In this document: positions 17,503 to 26,957 of the stretch, in pieces
How the letters are laid out: every line of letters starts with the position of its first letter
Position numbering within the stretch: the first letter of the stretch is position 1
Assembly (NCBI GenBank): GCA_913055735.1
Contig: CAJXKD010000001.1
Span: 558,001-622,000, forward strand
Source of the DNA: an uncultured Rhodospirillales bacterium
GTDB taxonomy: Bacteria > Pseudomonadota > Alphaproteobacteria > Rhodospirillales > UBA2165
Direction of reading: 5' to 3'
DNA length: 64,000 bases
Made by a program: the position numbers and the translations under genes
The notes under the pieces: model-generated
Seen by the model: the letters and a program-made list of their open reading frames with translations, nothing else
Told to the model about the DNA's origin: nothing
Databases searched by the model: none

Positions 17503-18405
17503 ATGGCTTCCAGCACATTCCATGACCGGGACGGATACATCTGGTACGACGGCGAGATGGTGGATTGGCGTGACGCCAAGCTCCACGTCCTGAGCCACGC
17601 ACTTCACTATGCCTCGAGTGTCTTCGAGGGTGATCGCGTCTATGGCGGCAACATTTTCAAGCTGACCGAACACACCGAGCGGCTGTTCAATTCGGCCCGA
17701 ATCCTAGGGTTCGAAATCCCCTACACGGTGGCAGAAATCGATGCGGCCTGTATCGAAACCTGCAAGGCCAACAACATCGTCGACGGCTATGTGCGGCCGG
17801 TTGCGTGGCGTGGCAGCGAAATGATGGGTGTGTCGGCACAAGAAACCAAAATTCATGTCGCCATCGCCGCATGGCCGTGGCCATCCTATTTCTCCCCCGA
17901 AGCCCGGATGAAAGGGATCAGGCTCAAGACCGCCAGCTGGCGGCGTCCCGCGCCCGACACCGCGCCGGTCCATGCCAAGGCCGCCGGTCTCTATATGATC
18001 TGCACCATTTCCAAGCACGCTGCAGAAGCGGAAGGCTATGAAGACGCGCTGATGCTCGACTGGCAAGGGCGCGTAGCCGAATGCACGGGTGCCAACATCT
18101 TTTTGGTGATGAAGGACGGCAAAATCCACACGCCGACCCCGGATTGTTTCCTCGACGGGATCACTCGGCGGACGGTGATCGAGCTTGCTCAAAAGCGCGG
18201 TTACGAAGTCGTCGAACGGCGCATCATGCCGGACGAGCTTCCGCTGGCGCAGGAAATCTTCGTGACGGGCACCGCCGCCGAGGTCACGCCGGTGGGCGCG
18301 ATCGACAACTATACCTTTACGGTTGGCGACGTGACCAAAACGCTGATGGAGGACTACGACGCCCTCGTCGGCAAGAACAGCGCCGGTAAGGCGTCCGCCG
18401 CTTAG
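17503..18405 (+). CDS. ilvE: Branched-chain amino acid aminotransferase
   Basis: This is a 300-residue fold type IV PLP enzyme that interconverts branched-chain amino acids and their keto acids. The family landmarks are the HALHYASSVFEGDR region, the PLP lysine in HAKAAGLYM, and the VAECTGANIFLVMKDG signature with TPDCFLDGITRRTVIELA. ATG 17503 is chosen over the open frame to 17233, since the extension crosses the promoter and MarR operator. GGAAAG lies upstream. DUF1491 follows at 6 bases. Confidence 0.93.
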   Translation: MASSTFHDRDGYIWYDGEMVDWRDAKLHVLSHALHYASSVFEGDRVYGGNIFKLTEHTERLFNSARILGFEIPYTVAEIDAACIETCKANNIVDGYVRPVAWRGSEMMGVSAQETKIHVAIAAWPWPSYFSPEARMKGIRLKTASWRRPAPDTAPVHAKAAGLYMICTISKHAAEAEGYEDALMLDWQGRVAECTGANIFLVMKDGKIHTPTPDCFLDGITRRTVIELAQKRGYEVVERRIMPDELPLAQEIFVTGTAAEVTPVGAIDNYTFTVGDVTKTLMEDYDALVGKNSAGKASAA

Positions 18406-18411
18406 GCCCTC

Positions 18412-18747
18412 ATGGACTATACGCACGACCGCCTGAAAACAGGATTCTGGGTTCAGGCGCTCGTGCGGCAATGCGATCTCGACGGAATTTCGGTTTTCGT
18501 CCGCCGCAAGGGTGACCCGGACGCGGGCGCGGTCCTTCTCATCATCGACAGGCTGAACGGGTCGCAGCGGATCTTGCGGCAGACGCGAACTCTCGACGGC
18601 GCCCTTGCCTGGAGCGAAGCCGGAACCGATGCGCTCGACGATATCCCTGCCTACATCGAACGTCAGGTGTCGTTCGATCCAGATCTTTGGGTTGTCGATA
18701 TCGAAGATCCGGACGGTAAATTCCGTACCGACGCAAAAGTGATTTGA
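18412..18747 (+). CDS. DUF1491 family protein
   Basis: This is a 111-residue protein of the alphaproteobacterial DUF1491 family, which often follows this aminotransferase or tRNA-modification genes. Typical segments are LKTGFWVQALVRQCDLDG, VFVRRKGDPDAGAVLLII and FDPDLWVVDIEDPDG. No catalytic motif or membrane segment is visible and the function is unknown. It is followed by a 6-bp GC stem-loop. Confidence 0.85.
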   Translation: MDYTHDRLKTGFWVQALVRQCDLDGISVFVRRKGDPDAGAVLLIIDRLNGSQRILRQTRTLDGALAWSEAGTDALDDIPAYIERQVSFDPDLWVVDIEDPDGKFRTDAKVI

Positions 18748-18750
18748 AGA

Positions 18751-18767
18751 CGGGCGCTTTTCGCCCG
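18751..18767 (+). terminator. GC hairpin after the aminotransferase-DUF1491 unit
   Basis: CGGGCG (18751-18756), loop CTTTT, then CGCCCG (18762-18767), starting 4 bases after the DUF1491 stop. There is no T tract afterwards, so termination would be partial or protein-assisted. Confidence 0.4.
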
Positions 18768-18849
18768 ATCATTCGCCCCTATGACAGCTGCAAAAGCAGC
18801 GACGGTCGTTGATCCACACCCAACCGGGCCCTAACCAGGGAGTGTAGAG

Positions 18850-19731
18850 ATGTCGACGAACCAAATTCTGCGGGGACTCTGGATCGCCTTCCTGTTGGTA
18901 GCGCTCTGGCCGATTGCCGCGGTTCAAGCTCAGCAAAAAAATGCCCAGTACCCCTGCGGCCTTGGTTTCGTTCAACAAACTCCCCTGCTTCATAAAGCAG
19001 CGTGGGCGCAACCGAACGTCCCGACATTCCGACAGCTGGCGGACGCGGGCCACGCCGCCGTTCAGTTGACGTTCGTCGGTCATGCGACGTTCGAGATCTT
19101 ATCCCCCGCCGGGGTGCGCGTGGTGACCGACTACAACGATTTCTACCGCGCCTCTAAACTGCCGCATATCGCGACGATGAACATCCAGCGGGGCAATCAT
19201 TCGAGTTATTCCGTCGATCCGTCGGTCAAACATGTCCTCCGGGGATGGGACACGGGCACCGGTATTCCCCGGCACCACGTCACGCTCGAGGACGTGCGGG
19301 TTTACAACGTGCCCACCAACATCCTCGGCGGCGGCGGGCTCATTACCAACGACAGTTCCATTTTCGTGATCGACACCGCTGGCGTGTGCATCGCCCATAT
19401 GGGGCATCTGCGGCATGTTCTCGATGACGAACGGCTCGCCCGCATGGGCCGCATCGACGTGCTGCTCATGCCCGTCGACCGCCAGGTTACCCAGAGCCTG
19501 GATGAAATCCTGTACAACGTGGAACGCATCAATCCGCGGCTGATCCTGCCCATGCATTATTACAGCCCCGAGATGGTTCAGAATTTCGTCGCCGCGCTCG
19601 GCGGTCGATATCCGGTCAAGGAGTTGACCTCCAGCCGTCTCGCGGTGACCCGGGCTTCCCTTCCCCAGAAAACGGAAATCTGGCTGATCAAGCCGGTCAC
19701 CGGTTTCCTCGGCTTTGGCGGAGATTTGTGA
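18850..19731 (+). CDS. Exported UlaG-like MBL-fold protein, copy 1
   Basis: This is a 293-residue protein with a Sec signal peptide (hydrophobic residues 8-24, cleavage near VQAQ). A metallo-beta-lactamase fold of the COG2220/UlaG type follows: LTFVGHATFEIL, HMGHLRHVL, GRIDVLLMPVD and LILPMHYY. The metal-binding HxHxDH segment expected after the third strand is replaced by RGNHSSYSVD, and the usual HxGDL reads HMGHL. Activity is therefore uncertain. It shares the post-signal motif PCGLGFVQQ and overall layout with the next gene, 4 bases downstream, so the two are a tandem duplication. Confidence 0.82.
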   Translation: MSTNQILRGLWIAFLLVALWPIAAVQAQQKNAQYPCGLGFVQQTPLLHKAAWAQPNVPTFRQLADAGHAAVQLTFVGHATFEILSPAGVRVVTDYNDFYRASKLPHIATMNIQRGNHSSYSVDPSVKHVLRGWDTGTGIPRHHVTLEDVRVYNVPTNILGGGGLITNDSSIFVIDTAGVCIAHMGHLRHVLDDERLARMGRIDVLLMPVDRQVTQSLDEILYNVERINPRLILPMHYYSPEMVQNFVAALGGRYPVKELTSSRLAVTRASLPQKTEIWLIKPVTGFLGFGGDL

Positions 19732-19735
19732 TCCG

Positions 19736-20548
19736 ATGAAACCCTTATCAAAAACCCGCGCCGCCATCCTGTCGATTTTCCTGATTGCCGCCTTCGCGAC
19801 CCCTCAAGAGGCGAGAAGCGCTGACCCAAAACCCGCGCCCTGCGGTGTCGGGTTCGTCCAGCAGTTTCAACCCCAATCTCTTTTTCAACGCGCCTCTTTG
19901 CGGCTTGCCGATGTGCCGGCCGGCCACGTGCGGGTGACCTTCATCGGCCACTCCACCTTCTTCATCGAGACATCGGGCGGTGCGTCGGTGGCAACGGATT
20001 ACAACGGCTTCAACGTTCCGCCGACTATCCCGGATGCGGTGACCATGAACCGGTCGCACTCGACCCACTACACCGACGCCGTCGATCCGGCGATCAAACA
20101 TGCCTTGACCGGCTGGGACCCCGACGGCGGCATCATCCGCCATCACGTGCAGATAAAGGATCTGCGCATCTATAACCTGCCCACAAATATCTTCGGCACG
20201 ACCAACGGCAATTCCGTGTTCGTGTTCGAAGCCGGCGGCATTTGTCTCGCTCATCTCGGCCATCTCCACCACTACCTGAGCAAGGAAGAGATTGCGCAAC
20301 TCGGCCGCATCGACGTCCTGTTCGTGCCCGCCGACGGGTCGGTGACGTTGAGCTACGAGGAAGCGATGTACATCATCGACCAGATCAAGCCGCGCCTGGT
20401 CATTCCCATGCACTATGGCAGCGGCGGCTTCGCCCAAGCCGTCGGGGCACGGTACCCGGTAAAGCAACAGGACGCCTCCACGGTCGTGCTGAACCGGGCA
20501 AGCCTGCCGATGTCCACCGAAGTGCTTATCCTCGGCGGCTATTTCTGA
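19736..20548 (+). CDS. Exported UlaG-like MBL-fold protein, copy 2
   Basis: This 270-residue paralogue of the preceding gene begins with a signal peptide (MKPLSKTRAAILSIFLIAAF, cleavage near ARSA). It has VTFIGHSTFFIETSG, NRSHSTHYTDAVD in place of HxHxDH, HLGHLHHYL, GRIDVLFVPADG and LVIPMHYG. It keeps more metal-binding residues than copy 1 (two His and an Asp in the HSTHYTD segment). The frame opens at 19715, but ATG 19736 is right before the signal peptide. It ends 3 bases from the convergent LOG gene stop. Confidence 0.83.
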   Translation: MKPLSKTRAAILSIFLIAAFATPQEARSADPKPAPCGVGFVQQFQPQSLFQRASLRLADVPAGHVRVTFIGHSTFFIETSGGASVATDYNGFNVPPTIPDAVTMNRSHSTHYTDAVDPAIKHALTGWDPDGGIIRHHVQIKDLRIYNLPTNIFGTTNGNSVFVFEAGGICLAHLGHLHHYLSKEEIAQLGRIDVLFVPADGSVTLSYEEAMYIIDQIKPRLVIPMHYGSGGFAQAVGARYPVKQQDASTVVLNRASLPMSTEVLILGGYF

Positions 20549-20551
20549 CTA

Positions 20552-21382
20552 TTAGAGAATTCCGCCCGGATATTTGAGGGCGTTCGTCGTCAACTCATCG
20601 GTGATGAAACTGAACGCATCATCTACGGAGTTTGTCTGAAAGATGGGCTCGAGGTCGGCGCGGTCTATGGTGCCGAAGTCCACCAACGCATCGAAATTGA
20701 GAACCTTGCTCCAGTAATCGGTCCCGAACAAAACGACCTTGATTTCTTTGGTGAGCTTGCCTGTCTGATCGAGGGTCAGCACCTCGAACAACTCGTCGAG
20801 TGTCCCGAAGCCGCCGGGAAAAACCACCAGTGCCTTTGCCAGATAGACGAACCAGAACTTGCGCATAAAGAAATAGTGGAATTCGAAACCAAGGTGCCGG
20901 GTGATGTAGGGGTTGCCCGCCTGTTCATGCGGCAGGGCTATATTGAGCCCGATGTTCAGTCCCTTGGCTTCCGACGCACCCCGGTTGGCGGCCTCCATAA
21001 TGCCGGGCCCGCCGCCCGTGCACACCACGAAACGCCGGCCCTTCTCATCGAGATCCTTGGACCATTGGGTCAGCCGCTTCGACAGTTCCCGCGCGTCTTC
21101 ATAATAACGGGACAGCTCCAACGCCTTTTCCGCAGCCTCGACGCCGGCACCCGTTTTCTTGGCTTCCCGCAGCGCGGCTTGTGCCTGGCGCCGCGATAGG
21201 GTGCGCGCGGAACCGAAGAAGACGATGGTGTCGCGCACGTCGAAATGCTCAAAGCGCGCTTGCGGTTCGATATATTCCGACTGAAGCCGCAACGGACGCG
21301 CGTCGGGACTGTCCATAAATTTCTGATTGCGGTAGGCCAGTACCGGCCCATGGTCCATTTTCGTGCGGTCTGATTTGCTCAT
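20552..21382 (-). CDS. LOG-family nucleotide 5'-monophosphate phosphoribohydrolase-like protein
   Basis: This is a 276-residue member of the TIGR00730/LOG family. It has the GGGPGIMEAANRGA loop and the PGGFGTLDELFE motif that contain the catalytic Arg/Glu region of cytokinin-activating or nucleotide-recycling enzymes. The N-terminal extension of about 110 residues places it in the long-form group. It is followed (minus strand) by the two convergent MBL genes and preceded by the moa genes. The substrate could be AMP or another nucleoside monophosphate. Confidence 0.88.
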   Translation of the reverse strand: MSKSDRTKMDHGPVLAYRNQKFMDSPDARPLRLQSEYIEPQARFEHFDVRDTIVFFGSARTLSRRQAQAALREAKKTGAGVEAAEKALELSRYYEDARELSKRLTQWSKDLDEKGRRFVVCTGGGPGIMEAANRGASEAKGLNIGLNIALPHEQAGNPYITRHLGFEFHYFFMRKFWFVYLAKALVVFPGGFGTLDELFEVLTLDQTGKLTKEIKVVLFGTDYWSKVLNFDALVDFGTIDRADLEPIFQTNSVDDAFSFITDELTTNALKYPGGIL

Positions 21383-21427
21383 AACCGACCTTCTGCAATT
21401 GGTCCTGCTCTCAATATGGGGAGCGAT

Positions 21428-21898
21428 TTACTCCGCTGCACGGTCGGGATCGGTACGCCAGCGCGCCGCGGCGGCATCGTCGGACTCGCGTGCCTCGACC
21501 CAACGCGTACCACCGTCCGTTTCCTCCCGCTTCCAGAACGGCGCCTGGGTTTTCAGCCAATCGATCAGGAAGGAACAGGCCTCGATGGCCGCCTGGCGGT
21601 GCGCGGAGGCGGCGGCGACCAGAACGATACGGTCACACGGCTCCAACCGGCCATAGCGGTGAATGATCAGCGTTGCCTCCAAAGGCCAGCGCTCCCGGGC
21701 CTCGGCCTCGATTTTCGCGAGCTGTTTCTCGGTCATGCCGGGGTAGTGCTCAAGCGTCATCGCCCCCACCGTTGCATCGCCGGCAACGTCACGAACCAAC
21801 CCGACAAAGGAACAAACACCGCCGACCTTGGGATTGCCCGCACTCAGCTTTTCAAGTTCGGCACCAACGTCGAAATCTTCGCGCTGCACCCGGATCAT
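21428..21898 (-). CDS. moaE: Molybdopterin synthase catalytic subunit
   Basis: This 156-residue large subunit of molybdopterin synthase transfers sulfur from the MoaD thiocarboxylate to precursor Z. MoaE hallmarks are GGVCSFVGLVRD, LEHYPGMTEKQL, HRYGRLEPCD, ASAHRQAAIEACSFLIDWLKTQAPFWKRE. It starts 4 bases after moaD. The C-terminal 20 residues past WVEARESDD look unstructured. Confidence 0.96.
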   Translation of the reverse strand: MIRVQREDFDVGAELEKLSAGNPKVGGVCSFVGLVRDVAGDATVGAMTLEHYPGMTEKQLAKIEAEARERWPLEATLIIHRYGRLEPCDRIVLVAAASAHRQAAIEACSFLIDWLKTQAPFWKREETDGGTRWVEARESDDAAAARWRTDPDRAAE

Positions 21899-21902
21899 CG
21901 AA

Positions 21903-22154
21903 TTATCCTCCGGTCACCGGTGGAAAGAAGGCGATCTCGTCACTTGCCGAAACGGGATGATCGAGTTGCGCATATTCCTGATTCACCGCGACCCGAAACA
22001 TCGACATATCGGCAAGCGCCGCCGCATGGGTTTCGTCTTGTTCGCGCAGCCAATCGATCAGCGCCTGCACGTTACCGACCTCGGACGGCAGAGCGATATC
22101 CTCCTGGCCGGTTCCGACTTTATCTCTAAGCGACGCGAAATACAGAATTCTCAA
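21903..22154 (-). CDS. moaD: Molybdopterin synthase sulfur carrier subunit
   Basis: This 83-residue ubiquitin-fold sulfur carrier ends in the required Gly-Gly (PPVTGG), which is thiocarboxylated by MoeB-type enzymes. The start is TTG 22154 (MRILYFASLRD) and it overlaps the moeA stop as TTGA, which implies translational coupling. The order moeA-moaD-moaE on one transcript fits one cofactor pathway. Confidence 0.94.
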   Translation of the reverse strand: MRILYFASLRDKVGTGQEDIALPSEVGNVQALIDWLREQDETHAAALADMSMFRVAVNQEYAQLDHPVSASDEIAFFPPVTGG

Positions 22155-23422
22155 CGCATGACCTCGCTAAACGGTAGAAAATCCACCAACTGCCCTTTTT
22201 TTACCTCGAGGCAATCCTCGGGCAACTCCACCAATCCATCCGATTGTACCATGGAAGTCAGAATGCCCGAGCCTTCCTCCGGATATTTCACGGCCGTCAG
22301 CCTGCCGTCGCCGTCCGGTTCCAAGCGGGCACGGAGCCATTCCCGGCGCCCCGCCTTCTTGCGGAGTTCGAACTGGGCCGGCACCTTGAACAAGGCCGGA
22401 CCGGTGGCGTCGCTCCCCGAGAGCCGCATGATAATGGGCCGTGCGATCAGCAGGAAGGTGACCATGGTTGCGACGGGATTGCCCGGCAATCCGATAAACG
22501 GCGTTTCCCGATCATCCTTTGTGATCACACCCAGCGCGATCGGCCGCCCCGGCTTGATGGCGAGGTTCCAGAAGTTCACCGCCCCCAATTCCTGGATCGC
22601 CGACTTGATATGATCCTCGTCTCCCATGGACACACCGCCGGAGGTGATCACCAGATCATGAGACCCCGCCGCCGCCGCGATGCCATCGCGGACAGCCTCG
22701 AACCGGTCGGGAAAAATACCCAAATCTGTGACCTCGCAACCGAGCCCGTCGAGCATGCTCAACAGCGTGTAGCGGTTGATGTCGTAGATGCAGCCGTCAT
22801 CCAACGTCTGGCCCGGATCGCGCACTTCATCGCCGGTCGAGAAGACGGCAACCTTGAGACGCCGAAAAACCGGCAACCGGTCGAAGCCGAGGGAAGCGGC
22901 CATACCGACTTCTTGAGGCCGCAGACGCGTACCGCGTTCCAGGATCTTGTCGCCTACCTGCACGTCCTCGCCCGCCCGGCGCAGATTGGCGCCGCGTTTA
23001 AGACCGGCTGGCAAGGAAACCGTTGAACCGTCGCTCTCACAATCTTCGAGCATGAATATCGTGTCAGGCCCTGAAGGCACGGGCGCCCCAGTGAAGATGC
23101 GATAGGCCTTGCCCGGTTCCGCCGCCTTGCCGAGCGGATGTCCCGCGGCAATGGTCTCGGCAACCGGTAAACTGGTTGTCTCTCCTTCGATCAGATCGTC
23201 GAAACGGACGGCGTAGCCGTCGACCGCCGCATTGTCCGCGGGCGGCACCGTTCGGGAGGAAATCATGTTTTCAGCGAGGATGCGGCCGGCTGCGGCACGG
23301 GTGGCGACCTGTTCGACGCCGACAATCGGTACGAGCTTCTCCGAAAACTGCGCCATCGCTTCGGCAACGGTCATACGAACGCCCGATGCGGTGAAACAGT
23401 CGTTCAGAGACGGTGTCGTCAT
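22151..23422 (-). CDS. moeA: Molybdopterin molybdenumtransferase MoeA
   Basis: This 423-residue enzyme inserts molybdate into adenylylated molybdopterin. MoeA features are PPADNAAVDGYAVR, IFTGAPVPSGPDTI, DINRYTLLSMLDGLG, ITSGGVSMGDEDHIK and FIGLPGNPVATMVTFLL. The in-frame GTG 23428 lies within the AGGTG ribosome-binding site, so ATG 23422 is preferred. It lies between mobB and moaD in the molybdenum cofactor operon. Confidence 0.96.
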   Translation of the reverse strand: MTTPSLNDCFTASGVRMTVAEAMAQFSEKLVPIVGVEQVATRAAAGRILAENMISSRTVPPADNAAVDGYAVRFDDLIEGETTSLPVAETIAAGHPLGKAAEPGKAYRIFTGAPVPSGPDTIFMLEDCESDGSTVSLPAGLKRGANLRRAGEDVQVGDKILERGTRLRPQEVGMAASLGFDRLPVFRRLKVAVFSTGDEVRDPGQTLDDGCIYDINRYTLLSMLDGLGCEVTDLGIFPDRFEAVRDGIAAAAGSHDLVITSGGVSMGDEDHIKSAIQELGAVNFWNLAIKPGRPIALGVITKDDRETPFIGLPGNPVATMVTFLLIARPIIMRLSGSDATGPALFKVPAQFELRKKAGRREWLRARLEPDGDGRLTAVKYPEEGSGILTSMVQSDGLVELPEDCLEVKKGQLVDFLPFSEVMR

Positions 23423-23437
23423 CCGCACACCTGCCTG

Positions 23438-23941
23438 TCAGGCTGCTTGGCGGTTGAGATGATCGAGAATGAAACGGGCAACGGACGCCGGATCATTGAT
23501 GTCCAATACCGGCACGGGAACCGATGGCAAGGGTTCATCACTGGCAACAGCGATGATGTGCGGGTCGGCGGGCTGCAACAGCGGCTTTCCGACCGACTTC
23601 CGGTAGACCTCGATTTTTGCATGGGCATGAGACTTGAAGCCCTCGACAACGAGAATGTCCACCGGGGTCATTTTCTCGACGAGTTGTTCCAGCGGCACCT
23701 CGCCCTCGTCACGTAACTCGTGCATCAAGGCCCACCGGCTGCCGGTACAGATCATCACCTCGGTGGCGCCCGCTTCGCGATGGCGAAAGCTGTCCTTTCC
23801 CGGCTTGTCGATGTCGAAGTTCTTGTGCGCGTGCTTCAGCGTCGAAACCGTATGGCCGCGCGCGATCAGTTCCGGCAGCAATCCGGCGATCAGGGTTGTC
23901 TTGCCGCTTCCGCTCCACCCGACAATACCGATCAACTGCAT
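23438..23941 (-). CDS. mobB: Molybdopterin-guanine dinucleotide biosynthesis adaptor MobB
   Basis: This is a P-loop GTPase of about 167 residues that assists conversion of Mo-molybdopterin to the guanine dinucleotide form. Walker A is GIVGWSGSGKTTL, and TLKHAHKNFDIDKPGKDSFRHREAGA is a family signature. The frame also offers ATG 23959 (six residues longer); ATG 23941 (MQLIG) matches the family start and has AAGAAG before it. MobA is not in the window. Confidence 0.92.
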   Translation of the reverse strand: MQLIGIVGWSGSGKTTLIAGLLPELIARGHTVSTLKHAHKNFDIDKPGKDSFRHREAGATEVMICTGSRWALMHELRDEGEVPLEQLVEKMTPVDILVVEGFKSHAHAKIEVYRKSVGKPLLQPADPHIIAVASDEPLPSVPVPVLDINDPASVARFILDHLNRQAA

Positions 23942-23968
23942 GCTCTTCTTGGCTCCCATGTCTTCCGG

Positions 23969-24577
23969 TCAGGACCCGGACCCCGGCTCGCCCGTGGCAG
24001 AGGAACCGGTCCCTGAAGTCGTATCTATGTGCCGCAACCCCGCACGCAAGTAGTCGTACCCGGTGATCAGCGTCAGCAACGCCGCGCCCCATAGGCCGAT
24101 CACGCCAATATCCGTCGTCGACAAGGGCCCAAAATCGGGGCCCGCGGCATCGACGATCAGAAACCCTAGGGCCAGAATCTGCAAGGTCGTCTTCCAACGG
24201 GCAAGCCGGGTTACGGGCATGCCGACATCGACACCTGCAAGGAATTCGCGGAGCCCAGAGACGAGAATTTCCCGGCACAAAATCACCACGGCGGGCAACA
24301 CCGCGAGACCCGGAATGCGGCCGGTCGCGACCAGCATCAACAGGAGAGCGGACACCAACAACTTATCGGCGATAGGATCGAGAAACGTGCCCAACCGGGA
24401 CTGTTGCGACCAGGCACGCGCCACATAGCCGTCGAGAAAATCCGTAATCCCGGCAAACGCGAGAATGCCAAGGCCCAGCCAATTACCGAGCGGCGAATCG
24501 AGATAAAACGTCCCGACAAGCAAGGGGATCGCGAAAATACGCGATAAGGTGAGAAGGTTTGGCAATTGGGTCAGCAT
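23969..24577 (-). CDS. pgsA: CDP-diacylglycerol-glycerol-3-phosphate 3-phosphatidyltransferase
   Basis: This 202-residue membrane enzyme makes phosphatidylglycerol phosphate, the committed step to phosphatidylglycerol and cardiolipin. The CDP-alcohol phosphotransferase motif D-G-x2-A-R-x8-G-x3-D-x3-D is present starting at DGYVAR and ending in GTFLDPIADK. Four to five hydrophobic helices are visible. The tail of about 15 residues is Ser/Gly/Thr-rich. It sits between uvrC and mobB, a usual alphaproteobacterial order. Confidence 0.96.
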   Translation of the reverse strand: MLTQLPNLLTLSRIFAIPLLVGTFYLDSPLGNWLGLGILAFAGITDFLDGYVARAWSQQSRLGTFLDPIADKLLVSALLLMLVATGRIPGLAVLPAVVILCREILVSGLREFLAGVDVGMPVTRLARWKTTLQILALGFLIVDAAGPDFGPLSTTDIGVIGLWGAALLTLITGYDYLRAGLRHIDTTSGTGSSATGEPGSGS

Positions 24578-24643
24578 TATTTCTTATCTCTCACCGATTG
24601 GTTTCCCCGCCACCGGTTAGGTGCTGCACTTTCACCTGGGGGC

Positions 24644-26563
24644 CTATTCTTCAGCGTGGAACCAGGCATAGATGCGGGCGGCCATGGCTTGGCTGATCCC
24701 CTCCACCGCCTCCAGGTCCGCGAGCCCCGCTTCGGCGACCGCCTTGGCCGATCCGAAGTGGTGTAGCAGCGCACGTTTCCGTGCACCACCGATCCCCTGA
24801 ATATCATCGAGCGGCGACCGCTCGATATCCCGTGATCGGCGGGTCCGGTGACTGCCGATGGCGAAGCGATGGGCTTCGTCGCGAAGCCGCTGCAGAAAAT
24901 ATAGAACCGGGTCCTTGCTGTCCAAGCGAAACGGCCTCCGGCCCGGTAGGAAAAACTGCTCCTGTCCGGCATTGCGATCCGGGCCCTTGGCAATGGAGGC
25001 AATCGCCACGTCAGTCAGCCCCAATTCCTCGAATGTCTGGAGCGCCGCGCTGAGCTGCCCGGCGCCGCCATCGATCAGAACTAGATCCGGCCACTGCCCC
25101 TCGGCCCGCTCCGGGTCCTCCTTCATGACCCGGGAGAACCGGCGCGCCAGCACCTCGCGCATCATGGCATAGTCGTCGCCATCCGCCATGTCGATGGCGG
25201 CCCCCTTGGCATCCACCTGCTTTATGTTGAACTTGCGATAAGCGCCTTTCATGAAGCCCTCAGGTCCGGCGACGATCATCGCGCCGACCGCATTGCTGCC
25301 TGAAATATGACTGTTGTCGTATACCTCAATACGCTCCGGCGGCGCGTCGAGCTCAAAAAGCTCGCCAACACCTTCCAACAACTGCCGATGAGTCGCGCTT
25401 TCCGCCAAACGACGGCCGAGGGCACGCTCGGCGTTGTCGACGGCCAAGTCGACGACTTTCTTCTTGTCGCCGCGACGCGGCACCTCGAGCTTTACCCGCA
25501 CCCCGGCCCGATCGGACAGCGCATCCGTCAACACCACCTTCTCATCGACCCGGTGACTCAACAGGATTAGTCGTGGCGGCACCTTGTTGGCATAGAACTG
25601 CCCGAGAAACGCCTCGATGATCTGCCCGACCGTCGCGTCGGTCCCGTGTGAGGGGTAATAGGCGCGGTTCCCATAGTTATAGCCGGCCCGGATGAAAAAG
25701 ACTTGGATGCAGGTCTGACCAGCCGATTGATGCAGCGCCACGACATCCGCATCCTCGACACCGGTGGCGTGAATGTCTTGGCGCGCCTGAACACTGGTCA
25801 TCGCCCGGATACGGTCGCGTAGCGCGGCTGCTTTCTCGAATTCAAGAGCATCACTCGCGGCCTGCATCTGGTCAGCGAGGTGGCGTTGTATTTCAGCCGA
25901 CCGGCCCGTTAAGAAAGCCCGCGCCTGATCCACCAGGGCCGCGTACTCCTCTTTGGAGACATGCCCAACACAGGGCGCCGCGCACCGCTTGATTTGATAG
26001 AGCAAACAGGGCCTGCTGCGAGCCGCAAACACCGAATCTGTACAGGTGCGTAGAAGAAACGCCCGCTGCATGACATGCAGGGACTGATTGACCGCACCGG
26101 CCGACGCAAACGGACCGAAGTATTCCCCCTTCCGCTTGCGCGCACCGCGATGTTTGAGGACCTGCGGAAAATCGTGGTCGCCCGTGATCAGGATCGAGGG
26201 GAACGACTTATCGTCCCGCAGCAGGATGTTGTAGCGGGGCGCCAACCGTTTGATCAGATTGGCCTCGAGCAATAACGCTTCCGCTTCCGTATGGGTGGAG
26301 ACGAACTCCATCGCCTCCGTCCGGGCGATCATGCGGCGAATACGGATAGACTGCCGTGCCAGGTTGGCGTAACTCGTGACCCGCTTCTTAAGGTTCTTCG
26401 CCTTGCCGACATAGAGGACGTCACCGGCGCCGGTCAACATACGGTAGACGCCGGGTGTCGTCGGGATCGTGGCCAAGTAGGACTTGATGACCTCGACACC
26501 CGTTAGGGCTGTATTCTTTTCGTCGGGTAAGCGGTTGTCGCCGCTACCGTTTTCCTGATTCAT
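24644..26563 (-). CDS. uvrC: Excinuclease ABC subunit C
   Basis: This is a 639-residue nucleotide excision repair endonuclease. The N-terminal GIY-YIG domain reads [29 protein letters not shown] motif ([19 protein letters not shown]) follows, then the RNase H-like C-terminal nuclease domain ([34 protein letters not shown]). It ends with a helix-hairpin-helix pair ([21 protein letters not shown]). Length and order are normal. pgsA lies 66 bases downstream. Confidence 0.97.
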   Translation of the reverse strand: MNQENGSGDNRLPDEKNTALTGVEVIKSYLATIPTTPGVYRMLTGAGDVLYVGKAKNLKKRVTSYANLARQSIRIRRMIARTEAMEFVSTHTEAEALLLEANLIKRLAPRYNILLRDDKSFPSILITGDHDFPQVLKHRGARKRKGEYFGPFASAGAVNQSLHVMQRAFLLRTCTDSVFAARSRPCLLYQIKRCAAPCVGHVSKEEYAALVDQARAFLTGRSAEIQRHLADQMQAASDALEFEKAAALRDRIRAMTSVQARQDIHATGVEDADVVALHQSAGQTCIQVFFIRAGYNYGNRAYYPSHGTDATVGQIIEAFLGQFYANKVPPRLILLSHRVDEKVVLTDALSDRAGVRVKLEVPRRGDKKKVVDLAVDNAERALGRRLAESATHRQLLEGVGELFELDAPPERIEVYDNSHISGSNAVGAMIVAGPEGFMKGAYRKFNIKQVDAKGAAIDMADGDDYAMMREVLARRFSRVMKEDPERAEGQWPDLVLIDGGAGQLSAALQTFEELGLTDVAIASIAKGPDRNAGQEQFFLPGRRPFRLDSKDPVLYFLQRLRDEAHRFAIGSHRTRRSRDIERSPLDDIQGIGGARKRALLHHFGSAKAVAEAGLADLEAVEGISQAMAARIYAWFHAEE

Positions 26564-26957
26564 GGTTCTGCATACTGCTTGCCGCTGCGAATGCTGTCGC
26601 GGCGGACCTCATTTCTTCATTGTAGCAAATATAGTCCGGCCGATGTCGGCCCTTCCGAATCGGGCGGAAAATGATATCCACCAAAGCTGTGAATAACCCT
26701 GTTGATAACCCACCGAATGGAACGGCTAACCGAGACTTCCTGCCGCTTTCCTAAAATGCACACGAATTAGGCACATTCGATAAGGTATTATAAATAAAAG
26801 ATTATTCCCAACAATGAGATGACATTGTGGTGACAGGCCGGCGAAATATCAAAATATGGTTATTTCGGTAAATACGTACTCGCCTGTGCAAAACTTCTCT
26901 TGCCAAACGCAAAAATGACGCGAATGCAATGACTTGGCCCGAGGACCGGGCGAGACG
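26564..26957. other. 394-bp intergenic region upstream of uvrC
   Basis: No convincing gene is present. Two DnaA-box-like nonamers with one mismatch each, TGTGAATAA (26688-26696) and TGTTGATAA (26700-26708), lie 12 bp apart in the same orientation. An AT-rich stretch (about 26760-26810) contains TATTATAAATAAAAG. ACAATG (26811-26816) and CATTGT (26823-26828) form a small inverted repeat. The uvrC promoter must lie here; its position cannot be fixed by eye. Confidence 0.35.
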
